Below are positions 1 to 11,457 of a stretch of 64,000 nt of DNA, in pieces. The DNA comes from Brassica napus. Taxonomy: Eukaryota > Streptophyta > Magnoliopsida > Brassicales > Brassicaceae. The first letter of the stretch is position 1; each line of letters opens with the position of its first letter. The notes below the pieces were generated by a model. It saw only the letters and a list, made by a program, of their open reading frames with translations, did no database searches and was not told the origin of the DNA. Location of the stretch: positions 10,315,726-10,379,725 of the forward strand of contig NC_063448.1 of assembly GCF_020379485.1 (NCBI RefSeq). The letters are read 5' to 3'. The translations under genes and the position numbers were made by a program.

Positions 1-942
1 AAATTAGAAATTTTTATAATTTTATCACATTACATTTGATTTTCAATTGATCTAGTTTGGAAGTGGGTGTATTAATTTATTATCGTGAGAAATTAGTTAT
101 TGTAATAATATTAAAATATGATACTCTCAGAAATAAGAGAAATATTAGTTATTCTTACTTTAAATTTTTTTCAAATATATCAAATTGAAACAGAAATCAA
201 ATAGAAATATAAATCATTACATTTTCTTTAATTTTCTGATTTAATAATTTTGTGCTCTTTAACAAAACAATTTTAATGGTTTTTCACCTCAAACCAACAA
301 AATTTAACAAAGTTTAAAATATAATTTTAGAATAAAAAGAGATAATATTTATTATTTTCAATATAAAGTAAAATTTTAAATATTTTATAAAATTAAAATA
401 CAATGCACTTAAACATAAAATAGTTTTAGTATAAACTCGCCCGCCAACCCCTAGTATATAATATATAATAATAACAGGGTAAAATCGAGAATATTACCTT
501 AATATAATCATATCTCTGATATAATCATATCCCTGCCAAGGTATATATATAAGCTTGAAGGTTGATTTAGAACCTATTAATTAGAATTAAGTGATTCTCG
601 AGATAAGTCTACAAAGTCACAATTAATTAGATTCATATTCTCCATTATTGAACTTTTTCATCACGTTATTACTCCAAAAATAATCTAACTAATGCTAACA
701 AAATATTCGTTAATATTGATAAGTTCTTTTGCATTTAGAAACACAATAACTTCGAATATTTTGTTCCTCAAATATAATAAATATCTCAGAAAATATACAG
801 TATAATATATGTCATATTTAATTTAATATACAATATAGTATATATAAACCCAAAACATTTTGCACGGTGAGAAATATATGTGCATTTATAAAGAGAAAGA
901 TTGGTACATATAATTACAACACTCCATTAAAAAGTTTGGCAT
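1..942. other. AT-rich intergenic DNA
   Basis: No gene is recognised here. The stretch is very AT-rich, with many short poly-A/T runs and stops in all frames. One short near-duplication of an ATATAATCATATCYCTG unit lies around 508-535. Confidence 0.6.
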
Positions 943-950
943 ACTATAAC

Positions 951-1342
951 CAGTGCCGTGCTTAGCATAATAGGGGCCTAAGGCAAAATAGCTAATCTTA
1001 TTTTAATAATAAAAATATCTAGTAATTTTAGTATAATAATAGTATTTTAATATACGTTGACAAATAAACAACAGCTTAAAAAATTATTGAAAACTTAGAT
1101 TGAAAACATTATATGTCTTGTTATAAGCTAAATTCTACGTAGACAAAGAAGTTTTCAACATTAATAAGAAAACCAGAAGTTAATGCTCAAAGGAAAATAG
1201 AAATTGATGTTTGATTATTAAAAGAAAGCATATTATCACGTTGTTTATGCCATAATCTATAAATTCGGGGCCCCAAAATGAACTAATATGAGAAGGGGCC
1301 TGAGGCCAATGCCTCAAAATCAAAAGGGTAGGCACGCCTCTG
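951..1342. mobile_element. hAT-type MITE, 392 bp
   Basis: The ends form a short imperfect terminal inverted repeat: CAGTGCCGTGCTTA at the left and, read inward, CAGAGGCGTGCCTA at the right. The 8 bases ACTATAAC flank both sides (943-950 and 1343-1350), the 8-bp target duplication typical of hAT transposases. There is no coding capacity, so this is a non-autonomous copy. The family comes from the terminus pattern and duplication length, not from a library match. Confidence 0.85.
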
Positions 1343-1350
1343 ACTATAAC

Positions 1351-3324
1351 CCCTTATTTTGGTAGCCTAAGATTGGTAAATGTAAATAGAACATAAACAT
1401 AAAAACTTTGGCACAATATAACCCCCATGTATTCGTATAATTGGAGAATTGTAATTGAGACATAATAAGAAAAGTGCAGAAGTTTCTATGTACATATAGT
1501 TAGAACATAAACCTAGTGAGCTATATAATGGTTAAATTAAGAATAAACTTGAACGATGAAGTGAGTTATTCCATTAATGGTTGGACTTGGACACTCCATT
1601 AAGTGATTAATAGAGTATTCCATGAGTTCGAAGTTGATACTAAATTTGTCATATCTATTGTTTATTCAATATAGGTCTTTAATCTCCAAGCTGGAATTTT
1701 TTGTGACACGACTTAAATAATGTAATCAGACAAAATTTCCGATGACGTGATAAAGAAAGAAGAAGTTATCATGTCAAAAAAGAAGAAGAAGTTATTTTGT
1801 TGTAAAGGAACAGAAAAAGGGACTGTATTTATTGAACCCGGTCTGCAAAACGATCATTTGAACCGGTCTGCAAAACAATTAGAAGGGGTGGTCGTATAAT
1901 TAAATATTTTAATTACATGTTTTAATGTTTGAGTTAATCTAACTTTCTCTAGCGAATTGATTTTGAACTTACAAATTATTAAATCGATTCTTATGTTACC
2001 ACGTAAGATAAATTGACAACCTAATTAAGTGACGTATCAGCAAATTTCTTTTGTAATTAATATAAACTATAGATTACAACTTTTTAAATGATTCTCAATT
2101 AATATAGGGGATTCAGAAGGGCCGGGTAAGTTTTCGAAACAAGGACGTATGAAGTATGAACCAAAACCAGAACCAAAAATTATTACAGCTAAATTTGTCT
2201 GAGATGGTTCCGTCTTTTTCAAAATATCGAGACAACATAAAAACGATGGCTGCGTCTCACATTCTCCCCTTGCTCTTCTCTCTTGTTATTGGATCGGTGA
2301 TTCCGTTTTTACTTTGTGTGATGCTGAAGAAACAATTCTCATGATGTATACCGAAGGAATGAATACAACTTCTGAATTGTAACACTCATACGAATGATAA
2401 AAGGAAGGCAACAATGTTCGAGTTTTTGATTTTTCTAATAGAATTTCACGGGATTTTAGGTCGAGTAACAGCAGAGATTATATGATATAAACTCATTACT
2501 TGTGTTTTGGGCTATGTACTCATCAATTCATCGTTTGAGTGAGATATAATAAGCACAAAAGAGTATTCTCATCCACTTTTTATATTTGTTCTGTCTTTTT
2601 AGGGGTCTTTGAGTTTCAATCGTCGGGTGTATAAGCATTTGCGTAGAAAGCTACAGAGCCAAGCAATATTGGAAAAGCCCGAGTTCATGAGACTGGTGTT
2701 AAAAGCCGTGGGTTCGTATAGCTTAACAGATTATTTTGTGTTGATAAAAAAAAAAAAGGGAATTGTTTTGTTTCTCTTATAAATTTCTTTTAGTCACATC
2801 AATTCTTTGCCAACTAAAGTCAAAATAAACAGAACGGCCGCTATGTGACATATAAGACCCTGTATTAGTTACCACAAGACTTGTAGAGCTCGCTTATATT
2901 ATATGGTAAAAAAGTGTAGAGATTCCCAAAATTACTACATGTTTCCTCCAAAAGAGTATTTTTAAAATAGATTTAGTTATCTTTAGATTGAAAAAAAAAA
3001 CAAAAAAAAACTACAGTGTTCTTTTCCAACAAATTTGAGTGGCCATTTAGATGAGACCAGAAGCAGCCAATATGTGTTTTTGGTGGTATTGGTAACAAAC
3101 ATTGCTTTATATTATTTGTAATGGCTTCAAAGTGACTATAACATATGAGCGAATTAAAATACATGAACCTAAACGATTTGATAACATGATTTGAAATGTG
3201 GGCCGCTGTGTTATTAATTAAATTACTTTTTTTTTTGTCACAAATTACTTTAATAAGCAGTAAAATCATGATTCACACACATATTAATACACATTACACA
3301 TATATAAAAGGGGAAAATAACTCC
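1351..3324. other. Intergenic DNA with one short ORF
   Basis: No recognised gene. A 62-codon plus-strand ORF at 2156-2344 has a hydrophobic C-terminal stretch beginning MAASHILPLLFSLVIG. It resembles no family I know, has no visible promoter context, and could be chance or a remnant. A 12-base adenine run lies near 2746. Confidence 0.4.
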
Positions 3325-3332
3325 ATTGAGAT

Positions 3333-3530
3333 CAGGGGCGGATGCAGGAATCCTTGTAACTGGAGGCACAATACAAAAAAATTCCAAATACATATAGAGT
3401 TGGGGGAACTTTTTCCTTTTATTCAACAAAAGCTAAGAACAAGTAACCAAATTTATTTAAATTATATAAGAATATCAGAAACCAGTAGAGGGCATGTGAC
3501 CCCGTACCGTCAAGCCTCCGTCCGCTCCTG
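3333..3530. mobile_element. hAT-type MITE, 198 bp
   Basis: The inverted ends are CAGGGGCGGATGCAGG at the left and CAGGAGCGGACGGAGG read inward from the right. They are flanked by a perfect 8-bp target duplication ATTGAGAT at 3325-3332 and 3531-3538. It is non-coding and too short for a transposase, so it must have been mobilised in trans by a hAT transposase. Confidence 0.88.
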
Positions 3531-4106
3531 ATTGAGATATTTTCTCTTAACAAATATGATTTTTTTTTAGATGGCTAGTTATTTCAATTGAAATATCTAA
3601 AGATTCACTTTGACTACTAAAAGTATGAATTAAAAGTCCAGAATTTTCACGAGTTTCAAATAAATTATAATAATATACAGAAGTCGGAACCGTCTGTTAA
3701 TTTATGTAAGTGGTGCTTTCAAAATCATATTCATGTTTTATTTACCTTCAACATGTATACCATGAACTGGCCGGTAAACAGTTAACAAAAACTATTAACC
3801 TTTTCTATTTAAAGTTTGTAAATGATCTCCACATAATTTGAAACTGGCCAGTCGCCATGACAATAAAAATTGAAGTTATAACAATACTTTTGAAAGTCAT
3901 CTTTTTAAAAACAAGTCTAGAATATGGTATTGGAATCTTTTTTATGTGTAGAGGTGGGTCGAATACTCAAGAGAGAGAGAGAGGCGAAGGGAAGAACATA
4001 GGATTATTGGTACTTGTATGCATTAATTTCAATTTTTACGTTATAAAATCGTGTTAACTAAAACTGTCATATCTAGCAATAGATATAGAAGAACAAGACC
4101 AAAGAC

Positions 4107-4247
4107 TTAACTCGCTTATTAACTCGGGTTTCCATATACAAATCTGAACATACCCATTTCTTGTTGCTGTCATTAATTAACTCGCTATTTAATTTGGGTT
4201 TCCATTTATAAATCAGAACATCCCCTATTTTCTGTTGTTGTCATTGA
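4107..4247. repeat. Tandem duplication of a ~70-bp unit
   Basis: Two adjacent diverged copies, 4107-4176 and 4177-4247, both begin TTAACTCGC and share a GGTTTCCAT core and a TGTCATT end. No coding meaning is apparent. It lies in the gene-free stretch 3539-4366. Confidence 0.7.
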
Positions 4248-4366
4248 CCATATGCTTCATAATCAGACATGTGCTACTGAAACTTGTAAGTAAGCAGTGA
4301 AAGAGATGGCAAGCGCTCCTAAGAATCTATTCATCTCTTTCAATGCAAGTTCTCTTATCTTGTAAG

Positions 4367-5005
4367 TAGGGATAGGCAAATTATCCGTTAAATTTGATCT
4401 GATTTGTTATTCGTTTCGATTCGTTTGGAAAACTACAGATATCCGTAAAGCTTCGAATCAAATCAAATATCAAAATATGATATCCGTAAAAAATGAAGCA
4501 AATAATTATTTTTGGAAAGCCGGATATCCGATCCAATCTCTGTATTTATAGATATATAATGTAATTGTATATACAAACTATTATATCTATACATATTTTA
4601 TGATATAATTTGGCTATTTTTATATTTTAAATTGTTTTTGGATTATTGCATATCCAATTTAATTCTTCTGCTGGATCAAAGGTTAACATGTGAATTTTCT
4701 TATTGGGTTTGTTAATATTAAAATTTTATTTATAATTTCTGTTTAAAATGTCAATTTGTTAGTACAATATTGTATTTTAATTTTGAATTGATATTTAAAA
4801 ACATATTTAATTTTAATTTTAATATTATATATTATATATTATTTTTATTGCGAATTGAATCGAATGATTCGCTAATATTTAAAAAAAACTCTGGATATCC
4901 GGAATTTTTCGGATCGAAGCGAATCACAAAAGTAGATCTTCGTTTTGGACGGAGCGGATCACGGATACAGCGAATTTTTAGGTATCCGCTCCGTGCCCAG
5001 GTCTA
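4367..5005. mobile_element. hAT-type non-autonomous element, 639 bp
   Basis: The termini are TAGGGATAGGCA at the left and TGCCCAGGTCTA at the right, imperfectly inverted. A perfect 8-bp target duplication CTTGTAAG lies at 4359-4366 and 5006-5013. The interior is AT-rich with repeated ATATCCG/CGGATA motifs near both ends, giving longer subterminal inverted similarity. No transposase ORF is present. Confidence 0.85.
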
Positions 5006-5525
5006 CTTGTAAGGATTAATCTCCTTCAAATCCGCTTACAACATATTAGCATACAAATATAGACTACAATATCTATCTGTGATTAGCTCAATCAAGATTA
5101 CTGTACGACTAAAGAAGACTCTTGCGTTTAGGGAAAGGTATAGTTTACGTACCTCTTCAGAATCAAACACAAAATTATATACGGCTCATTGTACCTAAAT
5201 AGGCCTCTTAAGAGTCTTAAAAAGGTAAAAAAGAAAATCAAGATCCGAAAGAACAAAAAAAAAAATTGTGTGTAATCTTAAATGGATCAAATCATATATA
5301 GTTGAAGCTGAAGTATATAGTACTCCATCACATCAAGATTGAAGAATCATTAATCATATAGATTGGCGTTGCTGTAAGTATTTGAATATACATCAATAAC
5401 CATATACATAGATAAATACATCTCTGATATTATAATTCAATAGAAGTAGAATCTTTTTTTCTTTTAATATAAATCACCAATACCTTTCTTGGGTTTTCTT
5501 CCATGTTCCCACCTTCGTTAATGAT

Positions 5526-5792
5526 TCAATTAGGAGGAGAATACTCGCAAACAACCTCCGTTTCAACTTCCCTCCGATGAAAATTCCGGTGACATCCACA
5601 AGCAGCGCACGTCAAAGCATCGTCGGTTCCTTCCCCACCTCTTGCCATAAACTCACGGCAACCGTCAACGGCGTAGCCGCCTATATTAGCGGCGTGGTTC
5701 TTCTGGCACTCAACGTAACGGACGTTGCTCGAAGAAGTAGTCGTAGTGTAGGAGATTTTTCTCTGTTTTATCACCACTTGCCTCTTCTTCAT
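5526..5792 (-). CDS. MIF3: MINI ZINC FINGER 3 (MIF3)-like protein
   Basis: This 88-residue protein consists almost entirely of a ZF-HD dimerisation zinc finger. The domain runs from about residue 25 ([12 protein letters not shown]) through [12 protein letters not shown] to [14 protein letters not shown] near residue 74, with the expected Cys and His ligands. It has no homeodomain. In Arabidopsis, MIF proteins bind zinc-finger homeodomain factors and keep them from DNA or the nucleus, which affects hormone responses and meristem behaviour. The N-terminus [12 protein letters not shown] and the C-terminus [10 protein letters not shown] resemble Arabidopsis MIF3 closely, including its 88-residue length. 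The reading frame is intact and single-exon. MIF1 and MIF2 are the alternatives, but the shortness and the neighbouring genes favour MIF3. Confidence 0.93.
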   Translation of the reverse strand: MKKRQVVIKQRKISYTTTTSSSNVRYVECQKNHAANIGGYAVDGCREFMARGGEGTDDALTCAACGCHRNFHRREVETEVVCEYSPPN

Positions 5793-5935
5793 CTTTGTAA
5801 ACTAATCTCCAGAAGTAAAAGAACCCTAACTTTTTTTCCTACAATTATTTTGTTTTGAGGGGGAAATGATCCAATACTCTTTTTGGATACGAAGTAAAAA
5901 GGTACTTGCAAATGACCCTTTGTATCTATCTATAT

Positions 5936-5945
5936 TATATAAATA
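5936..5945 (-). promoter_or_regulatory. Probable TATA box of MIF3
   Basis: On the minus strand the sequence reads TATTTATATA, about 145 bases upstream of the MIF3 start codon. That is suitable for a short 5' leader. The rest of the upstream stretch to 6356 is AT-rich and shows no clear element. Confidence 0.45.
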
Positions 5946-6356
5946 GGGTTGTTGAGTGTTGACTATATCTCTACACTGTAGATGGATTTATTTGTTAAAT
6001 TATATGCCTAAGCATTTGAAAATTGACGGCTTCAAAAAGAAGTTATTGTAAAATTAAATTTAACTATATTTGGTAAGACATAGACCCTGACATAAATAAA
6101 ATTTATAACAGTATTTTTATCAAACATAGATCTATATACATTCGGTTAACATGAAAGAAGTACAACAAATGCTGAGTATTACTAGCTAGCTATCGAGTAT
6201 ATCATGTTTACATGAAAACCATTTTTGCAAGTTATAAATGAATAATATGTGTATTTTTGAAACTTTTAAAGATATATTAACAAACTAACTTCAAATAGTA
6301 CACTTATTTATGATAAAAAGTTTATACTATGAGAGAATCTACTCTTTAAAATACTA

Positions 6357-6613
6357 CTCCCTCTATTTCAAGAAAATGTATGTTTTAAGATTTTCACACT
6401 TGTTAAAAAAATATGTTATATTTTAGTTACTAATACATTATTTTCTTTAATTAACTATTCTCCATAATTTTTAACCAAAAGAATTTTAATAAACATAATT
6501 ATATTTTTCTATGTATAATTTACAATTAATTTATGCATTAAAATGTAAAAAATGTATCTTTTTGAAACAATTTTTTTTCTTCTAAAATATGGTTTTTTTG
6601 GAGACGGAGGGAA
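6357..6613. mobile_element. Stowaway-like MITE
   Basis: The left end is CTCCCTCTATTTC after TA. The right end is GAGACGGAGGGAA before TA. This matches the CTCCCTCCGTTTC terminal repeat and TA target duplication of Tc1/mariner-type Stowaway MITEs. It is AT-rich and non-coding, and sits upstream of MIF3. Confidence 0.8.
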
Positions 6614-6701
6614 TATGACATTTCATTAAAAAGTATTATTTAACTTCAAATTTGAAATTAATGTTCATCACTCATTTCCCCGGTTTCTTAAAATTATACT
6701 A

Positions 6702-6956
6702 CTCCCTCTGTTTTATATTAAGTATCACTTTGGGTTTTTTTTATTTTGTTTCAAAATAAATGTCATTCTACATTTTCAATGTAATTTTGTACATTAAATC
6801 TATTTTTTACCATTTTTAGTAACCAATAAATTTTTAAAAAAATTATTACCATTTAATTAATCATACATTAAATAGGAATATATTAGTTTTTTATATATTA
6901 TTTTTTTAATTTCCATGAAAAATGTCAAAGCGATATTTATAATGAAATGGAAGTAG
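6702..6956. mobile_element. Second Stowaway-like MITE
   Basis: It starts CTCCCTCTGTTTTA after TA and ends GAAATGGAAGTAG before TA. The right terminus has drifted from the consensus. It lies 88 bases from the preceding MITE in the same orientation and has similar length, so these are two separate insertions of related elements. Confidence 0.7.
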
Positions 6957-7292
6957 TAATAAAAACGGACAATCAAACACAAGAAACTCAACAACCAGCC
7001 TAGTTTTCACGTGCATCAGTTTGCATAAAGAGATTCTTTAGTTCATTGAAAACATAATTTACTCGAAATTCAACTGAATGGTAGCCACTAGCGAGATCAA
7101 TAATAATAATAATAAAATTAAATGCGTATCCGAGTCACCCCAAGGGACATGCTCCCACAAGCAATAGACACTGACAGATTGTTGGAGTACAATCGCATTA
7201 TCAATCGCATTTTTTAATCATTTCTATAAAGGACTTCCAGTTACCTCCTTTTTTTTGAACGACAGATACTTAATTAATAAAAAACAAAAGTG

Positions 7293-10200
7293 TTACAGCA
7301 AAGAGTAGTTCACCAGAGCCGTAGAGTTTTCAGTTCTTGGAATAAACTTAAAAGATACTACATCTAGATCACAAGATAAACTATGGATGTCATGAAGAGT
7401 GCCAAAGAGTTCCTTGATTGATTCTCGGTTGTTGATAGCTCGGATGATGATCTGAGCGTCTGACTTAATGGTGATGTTGTTGAGGCCCAGAGCCTGCGCT
7501 TGTAGCAGTGCCTCCCTTATGGCCAATCCCTCCGCCAGTTGCGCTGATTCGAGCCATGGCTCCGGTGTGCTTTCTTGGAAGACAATATTCCCGTGGTTAT
7601 CTGTGCATGACCAGGCTAGCCCAGCCGTAAGAGATTCTTTTCTCCAGGCTACATCAGTGAAGATGGTAAAGCGTGTGTTAAGGCTTGATGGATGTCGCGA
7701 TGGTTGTTGTAGCTGCGGCAAGGTAGGGGGTATCATCTGTTGGGCGTCTTGCCATTCTCGGGCATCTGCTATGGCCTTTGTGAGCGCCTCTGACGGACTG
7801 AAGCTTCTGTTTTCAAAGATTTTAAGGTTCCGTGCTGTCCAGATGCTCCAGATAATCCAAGGAAACAGGGGTCCAATTCTCATTCCGGTGGGGGGTAGGT
7901 TGGGTAGATTCCTTGATAACTTGAGCGCAGTCGGGAAGTCTGGTGCTGAGACGACTGAAATCACCTGATGTATAGGAGCAGAACTCCACACATTAATCGC
8001 AAAAGGGCACTGTAAGAAGAGATGTGAAGCCGTTTCTCTAGCTCCACAGTGAACACATGCTATGTTTTCTCTCAGTCCTCTTTTCTCCAAGTTTTCTCCG
8101 AGCGGTAAGGCTCCATTCATTATCTTCCATAGGAAGATTTGTAGTTTCGGGGATAGGGGGACCGTCCAGACATCGTTCTTCCAGTTGCAGAGGTGGCGGC
8201 TTGGTGGTGCTGGTCCTTGCTCCCATTGTTTGTCTAGCGCTGAGTAGTAACCGGTCTTGGTGGAGTACTCTCCATTTTTTGTCTTGATCCAGCAGTGTTT
8301 GTCCTGAGCTCCTGTTTTACTAGGCTTAAGGCATAGTATTGTAGGTGCTTCATGAGGGAGAATGCGGTTGATAACGTCCTTATCCCAATCGCCCGTTGCT
8401 GGTGAGAGAAGATCTGCAACTTTGAGGTCCTTTGTGGTCTGCTCAGGCGGACCCATAGGTTTGGCAAGAGTTGTTGTAGATAGCCATGGGTCATTCCAGA
8501 TGCTTGTGTCTCTCCTGTTGCCAATAGTCTTGCCAGTGTTGGTTAGCAGAAGGTCGCGTCCAACTAAGATGCTTCTCCAGCCATGGGAGCATGCATTAGA
8601 GGCTTGGACTGACATGAAGCCCTCTGTTCTACAATACTTTCCGAGCAGCACTCTTGCAAGGAGGCACTCAGGTCGCTGTAGGATTCGCCAGCTCTGTTTC
8701 GCCAGCAGCGCATCATTAAAGGATTCCACTTCCCGGAAGCCTAAACCTCCGTCCCTTTTTGAAGTTGCTAGCTTATCCCATGAAACCCAACATATTTTCT
8801 TTGTATCCGGGTTTGAATCCCACCAATACCTAGTCAGGGCGGATTGGATTCGATTTGTTAAGCTCTTCGGTAGCTTAAAACACGTCATGGGGTGGGAGGG
8901 GACAGCCGAGAGGACCGATTTGAGCATCACCAATTTTCCTGCAGCGGATAGGTGTTTAGCTCGCCAGCTTGCAGCTTTCTGTCGCACTCTATCTACAATG
9001 GAGGTGAACATATCCTTTTTCATGTGCCCGAAGTGTTCTGGAAGGCCTAAGTACTTGCCCACTCCCCCCTCTTTTGAGATGCCAAGACTCGCCTTAACTC
9101 TATCTCTGATTTCCAGCGGCGTTTTCTTCGAAAAAGTAATAGCTGACTTGTTGGTGTTGATCATTTGTCCTGAGACAGATTCATACTTCCTGAGGATTTC
9201 TTTGAGCACTTCCACACTTGCCGGGGAGGTCTTTACGAAAAACATTGTATCGTCCACGAAGAGGAGATGGTTGATCCTCAGGCATCCACGTGCGACGCGT
9301 ACTCCTGCGAGGCGGCCTTGTCTCTGAGCAACAGAGCATAACCCGGAAAGCACTTCGCTGCACATGATGAAAATGTACGGTGAAAGCGGGTCACCTTGTC
9401 TTATTCCCCGGGTAGGTGTGATCATGCCCTGAGCATCGCCATTGAGCAGTATCGAGTATGTGACTGAGGATATGCATCTCATGATACAGCCGCGGAATTT
9501 GTCTTGGATGCCGCAGCGCTTCAGGACTCCATCAATGAAATTCCATTCAAGCCGATCGTATGCTTTGCTCATATCCGTCTTTACCGCCATACAGCAATGT
9601 TTCACCGCACCAGACCGCTTCAGAAAGTGTAATGTTTCATGTGTGATCATGATATTATCGGATATCGCTCTATCACGTACGAAGGCTGACTGGTTCTCCC
9701 CTATCAGCATGTTCAGGATCGGTTGTAGCCGGCGGGTGATGATCTTGGAGACTATCTTATAGTAGATATTACAGAGTGCAATAGGTCTATAGTCAGCCAC
9801 TGTTTTCGGTGCCGTGATCTTGGGGATGAGTCTGATGTGTGTGTGGTTGATGCTATGCGGCATGGTTTCGTGCTCGAAGTAGTGCGTTATTTCAGCGATG
9901 ATAGAAGGTCCTACTGTTCCCCAGTTGGTGCGAAAGAAAGCAGCTGAGAAGCCATCCGGACCAGGCGCTTTGTCGGGGTGGATCGAAAAGAGGGCGTCTT
10001 TGATCTCCTTAGGCGTTGGTATCCTGGATAGAGTATCGTTATCCTCGGCTGAGACTGTGGCTGATAAAGCTTCCTCGACGATAGATGACCCAACTGATGC
10101 TGAAGAGGTGAAGAGCTTGGAGAAATAATCTGTGATGACAGTGAGAATCTCCGATTCTTCAAATACCGCATCTCCGGAGCTATTCTCAATGACCGAGAAC

Positions 10201-11333
10201 TTGTTCAAAACTCTGCGGATGCGTGCAGTAGCATGGAAGAAGCCCGTGTTTTTGTCGCCTAGTGCTAGCCATAGCGTTCTGCTACGCTGTCGCCAGTATT
10301 CCTCTTCCTCCTTATATGCCTCCTTGAGCGCTTGGTTGGTCTCCTTGATGAGTAGTGTGTTGTCCGCTGAGCTCGTCATTGCCTCCTCCAGCTGAAGCTT
10401 GAGCTTTTTAATGGTCGCTTGGCTGTTTTGATGGTGTAATCTATTCCATCGAGAGATTGCTTGTCTGCAGGCTGCGATACGTTCTTCCACAGGGAGCTCA
10501 ATATTGTTCCAGGTAGTGGTTATTAGGCGTCAGACTTCCTCGTTTTGGTAGAGCCTTCTATCGTATCTGAAGAGACCTTTCTTTCTTTTTGTATCAGGTT
10601 CTAGCATAGTGATGAGGGGTCTGTGATCGGATCCGCCAAAATCTAAGTAAGAGCAGCATCCGGAGGGATAGAGTTCCGCCCACAGGCTGTTTGACATGGC
10701 CCTATCAATTCGGCAGTGTACTGTATGAGTGTGTCTAACGCCTCTCCATGATAAGAAGTTGCCCGTATGGCGAAGATCGCACAAGTCACACTGAGACATG
10801 AAAGTTCTGAAATCGATGAAGGATCCTTCCGCCCTTTGCGGCCCACCGTCCTTCTCTGAATTCTCAATAATATCATTAAAGTCTCCGGTGAGGAACCATG
10901 GCTGATCACGAGTAGACCCTATACTGGTAAGTGTTTGGAGGACTTCTCTGCGCTTTTGTTGTTCTGGCGCTCCATAGGTGAACGTAGCAAAAAACGGTTT
11001 CTTCTTATAAATAACATTCACATCGATAAAGTTATCACAAGAAGCAATCACATTCAGGTCAATACAAGAGTTCCAGAGAAGTGTCAGCCCTCCTCCGCCC
11101 ACGCTGTGCGGTGGAACATAATGTTTATTGTCGAAGTTCAGAAACTCCAGCTTTGACTCGATGAACTCCGGGGAATTTTTCGTTTCCATGAGGAAGATAA
11201 CGTCGGGATCAAGCTCCTTCTTGATATCCCTCAACCGCTGAAGTGTTATGGGATTCCCTAACCCACAACAGTTCCAGCTCAGTATTTTTAAGGAAGAGAT
11301 TGGAGCGGATTTTGAAAATCCGCAGTCTCTGTC
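7293..11333 (-). pseudogene. LINE ORF2: endonuclease, reverse transcriptase and RNase H, one stop
   Basis: In the intact state this protein nicks the target and copies LINE RNA there. The N-terminal APE-type endonuclease shows SWNCCGLGNP, METKN, GDFNDII and SDHRPL. The reverse transcriptase shows APGPDGF, DYRPIALCN, DMSKAYDRLEW, RQGDPLSP and the active site FVDD (often FADD). A zf-RVT region with CVHCGARETASHLFLQC follows. The C-terminal RNase H has TDVAW and KSDAQ, but its last motif looks altered. An in-frame TGA at 10530-10532 separates endonuclease and RT. The frame is open upstream to 11333, after a TAG at 11334-11336, and no ATG precedes the conserved endonuclease start near 11291, so the initiation site is unclear. 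ORF1 ends about 120 bases upstream. Confidence 0.9.
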
Positions 11334-11457
11334 CTACTCCCTTGCTCTGTCGCGTTTTTGTTTTGTTCTGTGGCGTTACTCCGTGCCATAGGTGGTGTCG
11401 GTCCTGTTGGGGGAGGCAGTAGTTCTTGAGGAGTGATCTGTTGCATTTGTGATGGGG

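Noticed and set aside
441..460. CCCGCCAACCCCTAGT as a Helitron 3' end
   Set aside because: No hairpin precedes the CTAG and no matching TC start was found.
2156..2344. 62-codon ORF with a hydrophobic tail
   Set aside because: No homology recognised, no promoter or conservation evidence; kept only as a note.
8362..9327. 321-codon plus-strand ORF
   Set aside because: It is the antisense shadow of the LINE ORF2 reverse transcriptase and shows no independent motifs.
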